This document shows, in pieces, positions 31,301-45,308 of a DNA stretch of 64,000 bases. The notes beneath the pieces are model-generated. The model searched no databases. It saw nothing but the letters and a program-made list of their open reading frames with translations, and had not been told where the DNA came from. Source of the stretch: Alviniconcha marisindica. Taxonomy: Eukaryota > Mollusca > Gastropoda > Provannidae. A program made the translations under genes and the position numbers. The stretch covers positions 875,001 through 939,000 of the forward strand of contig JABMCL010002280.1 of NCBI GenBank assembly GCA_018857735.1, written 5' to 3'. Within the stretch, counting starts at the first letter, position 1, and the number at the start of each line of letters is the position of its first letter.

Positions 31301-33756
31301 TGGTTCCAGAGGGTGGGAACTACTCTGTTTGATTGTCATAACTTCCTGGTTCCAGAGGGCAGGAACTACTCTCTGTACTCTGTTGGTGACTGCAAGATCC
31401 TTGAACACTTCAGTGCTGTGCTGTCACGAGGAGAGGACAAAGCTGAAGCACTCAACATCACTGACAGATTGGTGACAGTCAACAGTGGACAGGTCAGTTG
31501 GCGTCATGGACAGACTGCTGACAGTGAACTGGTTGGTCAACATCATACCGTTCATAGACTGACTGGTGACAGTGAATGAGTCTGTCAGGATCATACCATT
31601 GATAGACAGACTGGTGACCCTGAACAGGTCTGTCAGTATCATACCATTCATAGACAGTCTGGTGACAGTGAACAGGTCTGTCAGTATCATATGATTTATA
31701 GACAGACTGGTGACAGTGAACGGATCTGTCAGGATCATACCATTCATAGACAGACTGGTCACACAAACAGGTCTGTCAGCATCATACCATTCATAGACAG
31801 ATTGGTCACATGAACAGGTCTGTCAGCATCATACCATTGATAGACAGACTATTCATTCATTGTGTTGTGAACAGGTCTGTCAATATTGTACCATTCATAG
31901 ACAGACTGGTGACAGAGAACAGGTCTGTCAGCAACATACCATTCATAGACAGACTGGTGACAGTGAACAGGTCTGTCAGCATCATACCGTTCATAGACAG
32001 ACTGGTGACAGAGAACAGGTCTGTCAGCATCATACCATTCATAGACAGACTGGTGACAGTGAACAGGTCTGTCAGCATCATACCATTCATAGACAGACTG
32101 GTGACAGAGAACAGGTCTGTCAGCATCATACCATTCATAGACAGACTGGTCACACAAACAGGTCTGTCAGCATCATACCATTCATAGACAGATTGGTCAC
32201 ATGAACAGGTCTGTCAGCATCATACCATTCATAGACAGATTGGTCACGTGAACAGGTCTGTCAGCATCATACCATTCATAGACAGACTATTCATTCATTG
32301 TGTTGTGAACAGGTCTGTCAATATCGTACCATTCATAGACAGACTGGTGACAGAGAACAGGTCTGTCAGCATCATACCATTCATAGACAGTCTGGTGACA
32401 GTGAACAGGTCTGTCTGTATCATACCATTCATAGACAGACTGGTGACAGAGAACAGGTCTGTCAGCATCATACCATTCATAGACAGTCTGGTGACAGTGA
32501 ACAGGTCTGTCAGTATCATACCATTCATAGACAGACTGGTGACAGAGAACAGGTCTGTCACCATCATACCATTCATAGACAGACTGGTGACAGAGAACAG
32601 GTCTGTCAGCATCATACCATTCATAGACAGACTGGTGACAGAGAACAGGTCTGTCAGCATCATACCATTCATAGACAGACTGGTGACAGTGAACAGGTCT
32701 GTCAGCATCATACCATTCATAGACAGACTGGTGACAGAGAACAGGTCTGTCAGCATCATACCATTCATAGACAGACTGGTGACAGAGAACAGGTCTGTCA
32801 GCATCATACCATTCATAGACAGACTGGTGACAGTGAACAGGTCTGTCAGCATCATACCATTCATAGACAGACTGGTGACAGTGAACAGGTCTGTCAGCAT
32901 CATACCATTCATAGACAGATTGGTCACATGAACAGGTCTGTCAGCATCATACCATTCATAGACAGACTGGTGACAGAGAACAGGTCTGTCAGCATCATAC
33001 CATTCATAGACAGACTGGTGACAGTGAACAGGTCTGTCAGCATCATACCATTCATAGACAGATTGGTCACATGAACAGGTCTGTCAGCATCGTACCATTC
33101 ATAGACAGACTGGTGACAGAGAACAGGTCTGTCAGCATCATACCATTCATAGACAGATTGGTCACACGAAGAGGTCTGTCAGCATCATACCATTCATAGT
33201 CAGACTGGTGAACAGATTGGCTGGCATATTCTCAGACAAACCGCAGGCAGTCAGAAATATTTTATCCTCTACAGCATGCTGGTTGCTTCTGACGGCGGCT
33301 GCTTAGGATGGTTGGGCTGACCTGCTTGTTGTGTGTTTTGCAGCTGACGGGTGTGAAAGCTACAGAGATGTCGTGGAGTCTGGATGTGGGTGCTGCTGCT
33401 GTGGGTTGTGACGATGGGTGAGTTCATGCTGCAGACAGGCAGAAGTAGTTTGTCCTCGACAGCATTGTAGTGAAGTGGCCCACTGCTAGTTTACAAGTAC
33501 ATTGATGACAGTTTCCTGTTCTGTCGTGTGCTGATGCACCTGACAAAACATTGCTCCTTGCACGTATGCTGCCTCTTGCCTCTGACAGTGGTCACCAAGC
33601 TGTTTTGTTCTGATATAAATGCAAGTTAACCAAGTGTTTGAAATTCATGCACACACATGATGCACACATGTGCATGTGCATGCAAGTATGCATGCCTACA
33701 TGCATGCACACGCTGATGCATACACACATGCATGCGCGTGCGCACACACACACACA

Positions 33757-33788
<32 letters not shown>

Positions 33789-33800
33789 TGCACGCACGCA

Positions 33801-33895
<95 letters not shown>

Positions 33896-36800
33896 AAACT
33901 AGACAGCAGTATAGCATCCTTCTACAACATGTGTATTGACCTAGACAATAGCCCTTAGTACACTGAAAGTGTTTCTTTACCAAAATAATTGTGCTAAGTA
34001 CATGTTTTACTAGCCAGGCAATCTCTTCTATAAATCGGGCTCAGAACTGAAGCCAGATTGGAGAATCATGTTTGTAGAATAATATTCACTGGTTTTTCTA
34101 ATACTTTTTATCTTATCACAAGCACACACAGACCCCTCAAAATGTGTTGCTTGCCCATCTTTCTTGGTCTGGTGGATGTGTTGAATGTCATGATGTAAGA
34201 AAGAAAAAGTACATGGTAGTCCTTTTGATGTAATTTGCCCTGTATATTCCTACAGGTCTGTTTACATCGTATCTGCGCATGGCCTGAAGTTGCTGGCGAC
34301 TATCAAGATGCACAAGAAGTTGATGAACTGCACTCGCTGGCATCCCCATGCTACGGACGAGTCACCCAGTGGCTCCCCCTGCAGGGAGTGGCTGGTGTCA
34401 GGGGGAAATGATCAAGTGCTGCATGTCGTTGATCTCTCCAAGGTGTTGGGTGAGGCACCCTTATACCCGTTGCTGATGCTGTGGGTTTTAAACGATCAAA
34501 TGCAGACAGACAGTTGCTCTGATAACATAGCAGCACAGCTTTATCACAGATCACACTCATCATTTACCCAGCATGCAAGCAGTGCAAGGTGTATGGCATC
34601 TGTTGCATCACACATTTTGATGATGATAATAATAATAATGGAAATTTGTAAAGCGCTTACCCCCATGGCTCAAAGTGCTGAACAAACATAACACACATAA
34701 TGATGACGATGATGATAAAATAATAATGGAAATTTTGATGATGATAATAATAATAATGGAAATTTGTATAGTGCTTACCCCGTGGCTCAGTCAAAGTGGT
34801 GAACAAACATAACACACTGAGATGGAAAATGTTATCAGCAATTTAACAAAACCTATTACACAGTGTAGACATCAACTTATTGGTAAGTAGTCTATTCAGT
34901 ACAGTTGCAATACACTTGGCATACTGTGGTGACAGTTTGCAATTTGACTCCCCCAGCCCAGAGTGAGGGTGAAGGAGAGAGTGTGGTGATCACCAGCAGT
35001 CTCAGAGAGTTCACCGGTCACTCCCAGCGCATCACCGACATCTGCTGGAGCCCTCACCATGATGGACGTCTGGTGTCCGTTGGATACGATGCTGAGGCGT
35101 TTGTGAGTTGTGACGTTGGAATGTAACGTTTGTGAACAGTGCTTTTCTTGTGCTAGGCTTGTTGTGTACATTGTTCTCACTTAAAGTTAGAAATGCCAGA
35201 GAATGTTGATTGTAAAGCACAGTGAGTTTGTGTAGATTAGAGAATGGGCTATCCAAAAGTTACCTATTATTATTATTGGTAAACCTGTGAAGGGGGCTTT
35301 GTAATTGCTGGAGAAAATCTCATGAAATAATGATAGTGATAATAACCTCATTGCTTTTCATTCCTTGGGAGATGTAAGTGTGCTGTTTCCATGCCCAGTA
35401 TTAAACTTCAGCAGGTGGTGTGTGAAACATGGTTGGGCTAGGACATTTGTCGTTGTTGTGTGCACCTACTCATGGTAATTGTTACTGACGTAGCTCAGAT
35501 TAGAAAATCAAAATAAAATCAGTGGAGGATTTAAAAATAGAAACATTTATGTTTTTATTTCTATCTCTTGGACATGTTGGACATGGTAAACTTAGGTTAT
35601 GGGCATAAAAACCAATTATCTGTATATGACTAAGTGCCAAAAGGTGTGCATGAAAAGGGGAACGTGGTCGGAAAAAAAGTAGAAATAAATAAAAAGAAGT
35701 GGGTTTTTTAGAATGACTATTGGTAATCTCACTTCAAAGTGGAAGTAATGACTTTATTAGTTTTTTGAGAAAACGAGCTTTAAAGATGAAAAGGAAAAGC
35801 GGATTCAGGGAGCACAAAAAAGTGCTACTGTATGGTGGAAAATTTATTTTTTTTTTCCCCAACCCATTTTAAACAGATTAAGAATGTCCTCATAAGTATT
35901 TTAAAATAAATTTATTGCAGCCTGACTTCTTCAAAAAATATTGACATGTACTGTTTGTCGCAATTTGACATCCGACAAAATTTAAAATTTTCCTTTCTTT
36001 CTGCCCCCCCCCAAAAAACCAAAAGTTTTTCCACCCCCAAACAGACATTCTAGCGTAGGTAACAGACACACGGGAAAAGTCAGTTTTGAAAATTTTTTCT
36101 TTTTTTGACATAGCACAAAAAAACTACAAAAGTGTCGAACATCAGCTTACAGCAAAGTATGACAATGTCAAAATGTGACTTGACAGTACAATAATTTTTG
36201 AAGATTCTACATTTCTCCCCACAAAGTAAAAAATATTTTTAAACCCACAGTCTACATTCAACTTATGTTGTTGGCTTTTGTTTTACTGCAGAATCATAAA
36301 ATGTCGAACATCAGCTTGCGACAGTCAAAGACTTGACAGTACAACATTAAATTTCTCTTCAGCTATAAAAAACACATAATGTAGTAAAGTAGTATGTACT
36401 TAGATCCAGAGTACTGCATGCAATTTCCCTTTTTTGATAGGCATTACATACAATTGGTTTGTAATTATAGCATTGTAACCCTGTTGAGCGCTTCCGACTG
36501 GCTATCTCATACTTCAGTCAAAACAACAACTTTTAACAGAAGTCTAAAACACCATACCACCTCCTACAGTATAAAAAGAAACTGCCCCTTGAATGTTTCA
36601 AGGAAAGCACACCAAACAGCACAGCACTAAGAAAAACTCTTACAAACAAACATGAAACAACTTTGGGATTTTGTGTATGTCACATCTCCAAACTAGGTCA
36701 ATCCAGCTGTTTGCCGGGGGGAAAACCCTGCCCGGCACACCCCTAGCCCTAGCCATCATCAACACTATTTATTTGGGGGGCATGGCCTACTCGAAGGTAC

Positions 36801-39800
36801 TGATTTTGGGACGTGAACAAAAAGTCTAAAAGGGTGGGCACAGCAGCCACATCCCAGTGAGGTCATTCCCAATCCTTGTTTTGCGGGGGAAAAAGAAGAA
36901 TTTCCCTGTAGTCAGTATGACACTTGAAAGGAGGGCACTGGGTATAACAGGGAATGGGAATGATGGGTCCTTTGATACTGGGATAGTCACCTTTTATTCA
37001 CTTGGTGTCAGTGGCTAGGAGCCATGGTGATGGGGGGGAAGATATAAAAGTTCACCAGTCTTGCTTTTCTGCCCCCTATTTGGGATATGGTCAGCCTAGT
37101 CACCCAGTCAGCATGTTGTTGACACGGTATCCTGCAGATCTCTTGGGTTCCCCCATGCTGCCTTTTGCTGTACAGACTCTACCCCGGTTTGATCAGGTTG
37201 TTGTTTGGGTGCCAGATAGACCCTTGCATATTCCGGATGGTGTGACAACTGCCTTGTAGGCCTTGCCTTTTATTAAAGAGGTGCTGATCTTCGGGGTTTT
37301 TCCCCAGAACCCAGGGCCCTGCTTGCTTTTTTTGGTGATGTTGATGTGTCTCCCAGGTGGCATCTGAGGTCAGTGTGACCCCCCAAGAAGTGAGTACTGT
37401 TGACTGATTTGAGCATCTGGCCATGCAGGCAGGGTAGGTTTCCTTTGCTTTTAGTAACACTTAGGATGTCACATTGTCCGGGTAGAAGCACATGTTCCAT
37501 TGCTTTCTATTCCCCATACAGAAATTGTTTAGATCTTTTTGGAGTATTGCTTGATCTTCAGTGTGGAGATGGGGCACGGGCAGATGGTGTCATCTTCAAA
37601 CATCTCAGCTGGAGGTGGGGCTGTTGTGGCGCTAGGCACTGATGTATAGGACAAACAATTCGGGGCCAAAACACTGCCTTAAGGCCCCTCTGATCCCAGG
37701 GGACAAAGTTCGACTTCATACCATCAACATACAGCTTGTTGATTCTCAGGAAGCTCTTTATCCAGTGTTTGTTTTACCGGTGACCCCTAATGGGAAACTT
37801 GTGAAGCAGGCCTTGGAGAAGTCCCGCCCACAGGTCTACCAGTTTCCCTGCCTGAAAGTCATGTGCGAATTCACTGATTTTAGTGATTAGGCCAAGGAGT
37901 TGGGTTTCACATTATGAGCAACCACATCTGAAGCCAGTTGTTCAGGGGCTATGATGATGTTGTCTTAGTGATGATGCTACTGATGACAATATGCGAGGAT
38001 CTTGCACTGTTGCAGGACACTTGTGAAGGAAATTTGGGCGGAACTTTTTTGAATGGGAGCATTCTTAAAGACAGGTGTGATAAGTGTGGTTTCCAATCTT
38101 CAGGCACAGTGTGCTACTGAATGAGGAGTTTATGATCAAGGTCATACTCATAGCAGGGGCAATTTTGTCCTCTCCTGGTCATGTCAGCAGTTATTGGTCT
38201 GAAAAATAAGACAATAACAACCCAAAATGAGAAACATCATCAACAAAAATTCCCATCCACAAACATAATGTATCCATAAATACAATGAATAATTTTAATA
38301 AAATTAAAGTATCAAACCTAAACAAAACCAAACAAGCAAAATAAAAAGTCTAGGAGTACTTACTAAGCCATCAGTAAAAGACTATTAGAGCCTTTCAAAA
38401 CTTAAACAAAAAATTGTCAAATGTCATCAGCACCAAATTTTGGGGTAACCCGACGTCCGACCAACTTAATCCTCGTAATTGTTTAATCTATTTTTTTATG
38501 ATTACTGGCCGCCCCCATTTCACAGGTCGATCTTGTCAAACGAAGCGCTATGCAATGTTGGGATGGCAACTGTCATATTTCACAAAGTCTGCACGTGCAA
38601 CTGGAAATCAGTTTTACGCCACATGGTGATCGGACATCCAAATTACAGCAAGAGCTCATGCTGCAATATAATTTTTCATTGCAATACTAGCACAACGTCA
38701 GCCACCCAAATCTCACCCGTTGCGTAAAAACGACACTTCATTACTGGTTAATGAACAAAAAAGATCATCTAAATAACTATTAACTAGCTGATTTAATAAA
38801 ATAAAGGTGTAAAATTTGTCGGACGTCAAGAATTGACGTCAGCCTCACGACAATAATTGCGACGACCCTTTTAATGTTGCAGCAGAAGATTCCTTCGACG
38901 CCATTTAAACAAATGTGACCGGGAAGTGTCACGTGGTACCCCTTCGTGTTTGTTGACAAGTGTAAACCTATAATGTTTTGTTTTTCGCTCACTTGTTAGA
39001 TAGTGGACGTCATATATTGCGACAAAATTTGAGGAGCGGCAAATTTTTTAATGTAACAAAAGTTGTTTGGTTAAATCTTTTCAAAGCTGCCGAGTGATTG
39101 ACCGCAGTCTGATGTGCATATGCGTCACTTCCGCTCATGTCAAGGTCAGAGTTGTTTTAGTCTGTGTCGAAAGTTTGCGTTTCGATTAAAGACACAGATG
39201 CGTCCCATCAAAAAAAGTTCGATTGCTTTTTTCAAAAACATAATTTTTTGGAAAATTTTCTGATGCATGGATTTTAAAACGATCTTTTGCGAACATAACG
39301 AGTGATAAATTTAACTTTTCCTTGTTTTTTTAACCCAAAACCCCGCCGACAGAGACGGGCTCTGTGCCACTGTCCGTTTTCGGGTTAATTTCAGCAGTAA
39401 AATCACACTTTATCGGGCTATTCCCAAACCCTTCAAAATTTTTGCTGCTATTATTTCAACTATATCCTCGTTCATTTTCACACACATTCAACCCCCACTA
39501 GTGACAAAATATTTGTTTAAACATCTTTTATTCTCAGCACAACCAAGTCACCCATTGCAGACCCACCTTTTGGCACTTAGTCATATACTATATGTACCTG
39601 TTGGACATAACTCTCACATAACTGTCATGGTTGACAGGGAGTTATAAATCAAATATCTATTATCTCTGTGTTGGGCATGACCCTGACATATCTGTCATGG
39701 TTGACTGGGTGTTCAAAACCAATTATCCATTGATCTGCCAGTTGGACACCACTCTGATATAACTGTCATGTTTGACTGGGCATTCAAACCAGTTCTATAT

Positions 39801-42800
39801 CTAACTTTTGGACAAAACAAGTCTTGAGGGGGCTGGTTCCTTTAACAGGTGACTGTAAATGGAACTCTCCCCAAAGATCACCACTCATAAAGAATATTTT
39901 CTTGTTGAATAGGGGGCGTTTCCACCATAGTGTAGACGTTGCCATAAATGACAGCCTTACTGTGTCATGTTCTAGGTGTGGGATGTCCAGAAAGGAGTAG
40001 CCTTGGCCCAGTTCAAAGGTCACTGGGGTCGAGTGCTGACCTGTCAGTTTAGTGGCATTGACCCTGACCTTGTACTAACAGGCGGGTCAGACAGTGCATT
40101 GATGGTGTGGCGTGTCTCGCAGCAAACTCCACCAAAATTAGGTGAGTCAGATTCATCTGGTGGCAACTGGTACCCGTCAACAGAGATATTGCTGCTTTCA
40201 TGCTATGCCAGAAGACATGGAATTGAGTTTCCTTTCCAACATCAGTGCATGTGTTTGTACTGGGTGATTCTGAAGGAAACAGGAACAGTTAATGAATCCA
40301 GTTTCCTTAACATCAATGCGTGTGTTTGTATTGGGTGATTCCAAAGCAAACAGGATTCAGGCACCTGTTCCTGTTTTGTTATGAGCCTCTGAGAATAATT
40401 TAAAAAAATTAAAGAAAAAAAAGGGCAAAGCTTTTTCAGTGTACATACCAAAGGTAGCAACGTCAGTACATGGCTTTCTCCATGTCTTGTGAACACAGAC
40501 ACAGGATTTTCCAGGTCTACAAACTGAAGGCTGCTGAGAAATGAAACTCCAGCTGGACGAGAACCTCAACCAGTGATTTTCATTTTGGTGATTGATTCAG
40601 CACCGCCTTATCCTGAGGTGACCCTGTGCAATTCACAGAATGATAAAATCCAACGACTAACTAAACAAGATCCTCACCATGACCTCTTTACTTTAGATTT
40701 ATTCTGGTGGTGACAGTGTCAGTGTAACATTAGAAATAGCCTTCCTCTTCCCCTTCGTCTTCGCCCTGATATTACTGTCAAGTGTCATGGATGACTGGGT
40801 ATTAAAAACCATTCCCTTCCTTTCTTCCCCCACCCTTTTCGATCTCAGTATTTGCCTGTACCTCTCTCTCTGGAGGCAGCTTGATGTTTATCTACATTTA
40901 TCCACATACCTCATAAAGAGGCAATTTTGATATGATAAATATGATGCACAGCTTGATGCCAGTTGGATTTGTTGTGTACTTCTTTTATCAGTGACTTTTT
41001 ACCCTGATTTTTGCTATTGCTGCAATTTAATGATGTTTTATGATTGGCGTGACTGTGTGATGAGTGTACTTGGCACCACAAAATATTCCTAGTGCAATTG
41101 TATTGATACTTGGCAATATAGTTTTTTTGTATTGTTATTTTTAGCAGGTCTAACATCAAGTATGCTGTTGCAAACGGTTAGTTCATATGATATAGGGAAC
41201 CATGGGAAACCTTGTTTTTTACTTCTTTTTCGTTTCTTCAGGAGAAGGGAAAAAGAAGAAAAGGAAGAAACCCCAGGCAGCAGCCAACACCTCAGCCCCA
41301 CAGCTGGCAGACAGCGATGGGATTGTCAACAAGCTGTCCACCAACGGTGAACTGAGCACCCGAGACCTGAGTGAAACCACCCCACACCCGACCAAACTGA
41401 CCGCCCCGCAGGCAGTCACAGAGGACCCTGGTGAAGTCCCCACCACAGACCTTCAACACCTACAGGAGATGCTGGACAGCAAGCGTCGGTCGCTGCTGGC
41501 TCACAGTCACCAAACTGGGAAAGAGGAGGGAGCAAGGCCTGATGGACGTGCTGTGCTGGGCTACGACGACCTGGATGCTCAGGATGTGGAATCTTTGGGC
41601 GCTGCTGCTGCTGGAGCTGGTAAGGCTTTTGCTTTGCCTTCTTGTTTCTGTGTGGGACCTGCCTGACTTTGTGTATTTGTTAGGCAGTGGAACTCCTCAT
41701 TTAAATCCTGGTTGAAAGTGGAACAAAAGCAGTCTTGGATTAAAAGAGAGGGGCTGGTCCTTGGAGAGTGTTCTTTGACATGGGAATAGGAGAGGAAAAG
41801 TTCAACAAAACTGGATGCAGAAGACAACCTTTCGTGTTGCAGTTGGACTAAAGGGTTGGTCCTTGGTGATGGAATGATGGAAGAAAATTGGTTTTTAATG
41901 CCCAGTAAACCATGATGTTGATATCAGGGCAAGGTATTGTTGACAGGGGAATGTAAAAGGATTTTGTTTGTTTTGTTTTTAGAAAAATGGTATTTGAAGA
42001 GAACTTTGTTTTTCAACATGGTCTTTTTTAAACATCTTTTTTTTTTATTTTTTTTTATCAAGGGGTCCATTTTATTGTTATCTGCAACCTGCTTTGTCAG
42101 AATAGGGACACAGCATGATTTCGGACAGTCCAAGTTACTGATAGAGTAGTGCACAGATAAAAGACCACCCTCAGGAAACCTCTTAAGACTCTTCTTAAGA
42201 CCCTCTTAAGACCGCTTTCTCTGAAACCTTTTGACCTTCACATTCCCACATAAATGATTCTCTTGCTCAGGACCACCTCTCTTTCAACACCGCTTTTTCT
42301 GAAACTGCTGCCTTCTTATTCCTCTGAAAATGACCCCCTGCCCGACCCCCACCCTACCAGCTGCCATTATCAAGGACCACCCTTATTTTAAGACCACTTT
42401 TCCTGAATCTTTGCCTTCGTATTCCTGTGTGAACCAGCTCCCTCCCTATGTTGAGACCGCTTTTTCTGAAAGTTTTGCCTTCATATTCCTGTGTGAACCA
42501 GTTCCCTTATTGTGTTAAGACCACTTTTTCTGAAACTGCTGCCTTCTTATTTCTCTGAAAATGACCCCCTGCCCGACCCCCACCCTACCAGCTGCCACCA
42601 TCAAGGACCACTTATCAGCCCTTATTTTAAGACCACTTTTCCTGAAACCTTTGCCTTCATATTCCTGTGTGAACCAGCTCCATCCCTATGGTAAAACCAC
42701 TTTTCTTGAAACCTTTGCTTTCATATTCCTGTGTGAACCAGCTCCCTCCCTGTGTTAAGACCACTTTTTCTGAAACTGTTGCCTTCATATTCCTGTGTGA

Positions 42801-44236
42801 ACCTGCTCCCTCCCCTCCCCATCCCAGGGACCATTTTCTGATAAGATCACTTGTCTTCTCTCGTAAGTTTCAGATTGGAACAGTAGTACATATGTAAATT
42901 TTGCAAGCTGGTTGCCATTGCCCATTGTCTGTAACTTGTGTGCTTCATGCCAGATGGAGGTACTGGATGAGCGTTCAGCATTGTTACTGTCCTGATGCAA
43001 ACTGCCCACTTGCTGTCTACACTTACCGTGCTGAAATCTGGCCTACAGCCTAGTTGTTCTAGAGCTTACTTAGTGTTTTTTGTTGTTGTTGTGGAGGTGA
43101 CAGGAGTCAGAAGCAAAGAAATCTGACCACATCCATCCCAAATTGTGCATTGGCTACCAGTAATGTATTGCATCCAATACAAAATTTCATCTGCTTCAGT
43201 TCCATCTCTGGAACAGCCCCTCATCTGTCCAATCTCCTTCAACCTTATACTCCAGCAAAACAATTAGGGTCTGCATCCGACGCACAAGGTTGATGAGAAT
43301 TTTCATGTGCATGTCGGAAGAGGGTCCTGTACCTGATTTTCTTTTTCTTTTTTAAACTTCTGGAAACCAGAATCAACAGGAAAGATACAATTAGTATTCG
43401 TAGTGCTCACACGGAATAAAGTGCTCACACGGAATAAAGGTGGGTAACTCGAGCTGTCGGATTGTACACACTCTTAGCCGTGTTGGTCTCCCTTGAATTG
43501 GGATTTGCAATTAAGGGGAAACGTAATCCGGCATTTGGTTGCCGGAACCCAGTTAAATTTGCGTAATTTCCGGCTTCCGGCATGCGTATTTGCGCCCACG
43601 GTATCTCTATGGACACTGAACACTATACTCTCTCCTTAGATACAGACAGGCAAATTTGAGAGGGAACTTGAACTCGAAAACCTTGATACAGTAATTGTAG
43701 CATTGGTTACAATTGGACCCGAGTGTCTAGCAGCCTATGCGTAGAGTTCTGTGGAGTTCTGCAAAATTGCAGAGACTTGGGATCTGTATAGACAATCATA
43801 ACACTGTCTGTCTACCAGTGTACACAATTACAGATGCATCACAATTAATGCCTTTTGCTTATGAATATGCAGCACACATACCATGCAAACATATGTCTAT
43901 ATCTATCTACCTGTATATATCTCGGAAGAGTATAGTGCTAAGAGTACATAGTTCAGGAGCTGTGTGAGAGTCGAGGTGGCCGTCCTGGGCTGTCCGTCCT
44001 AACGAGCCTTCTGGTTTCCGTGGACGTAAAGATTTATTGAACCATGCTTTGCCATTGGTCTCAGCTTGTCCCTAATATGTCAGCCGACATCTGAGGACAT
44101 TAAGCATCACTTCATCATCATCAGCTAAGAGTAGCGTGAATGGTGGATATCTGGTCTCATGGTAACTTGACACGGAGGACAGTTAAAATAGGAGTCTTAT
44201 TTACAGCTCAGCTATTCTGCGCATCTAGCCACTTAG

Positions 44237-44313
<77 letters not shown>

Positions 44314-44473
44314 GTTTAATAACTAGGCCGTCAGCCCATGCATTTTATGTGTTTATAAACAGTCATAAATTATGGAAACATCCCAGCAAAGATTCTCTCC
44401 CTACACACTCGCGCACGCACGCACGCACGCACGCGCGCACACTCACTCACTCACTCACTCACTCACTCACTCA

Positions 44474-44544
<71 letters not shown>

Positions 44545-44602
44545 GGGGAGGGAGAGAGGGATGACAAAGAGGGAGGGAGATGGATGAGACAGAGAGCTAG
44601 CT

Positions 44603-44676
<74 letters not shown>

Positions 44677-45277
44677 GAGTCTAGCGAGGCATGGGGAGAG
44701 GGGTAGGGTGGGGGGAGAGAAATGGGCAGAGAGAGGGACAAAGGGGGGAGTGGGCAGAGAAAAATAGGACAGGGTTTGGGGAATGGAAGGGGGGGGGGGG
44801 GGGGGGGGTTAGAAAAGACGAAAAGAGAACTAGAACTCCTGGCAGCGTCTGGCATCATCAGCATAGAAAGTCACTTTGTCCACGGCTTATCTTTCTCGCC
44901 CTCTTTCTCTCCCATCTTCTGCTGTTTCCCTTAGTGACTTATACGGCGGTCAGTATAATTGTGTTTGCAAACACAGCGTTCAGATAACTTCTTGTGGCTC
45001 TCCCTGGGGCTAAAATCAATAGGCTCGTTTCCAGGGAAGCCTTACTATGGATTTGTGTCAGTCATCGTTAGGGTTGCACAACTAGCAGACACCCAGGAGT
45101 GAAACTGTGATAGGAACAAGGAGGGAAGGTTGGGTGGGTGGGTTGATGGGTTGGGGGCCGGTCACAGACACCAACCAGATTGGGTGAACTAATCTTTTGT
45201 GGCCAGAGGTGATTATCTTGTCAAAAGTGATCGTCTCTCCTTTTTCCTTCTCTCCCTCTCTCCCGCGGCGTCTCCAA

Positions 45278-45308
<31 letters not shown>

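Noticed and set aside
31810..33074. Open frames of over 200 codons on both strands with 16-residue repeats (for example [16 protein letters not shown])
   Set aside because: The 48-bp period is a multiple of three, so a stop-free unit leaves all copies open. The frame of exon 10 itself reads through only to a TGA at 31577.
30666..33215. CRISPR-like repeat arrays
   Set aside because: The units are contiguous tandem repeats without unique spacers, in animal introns.
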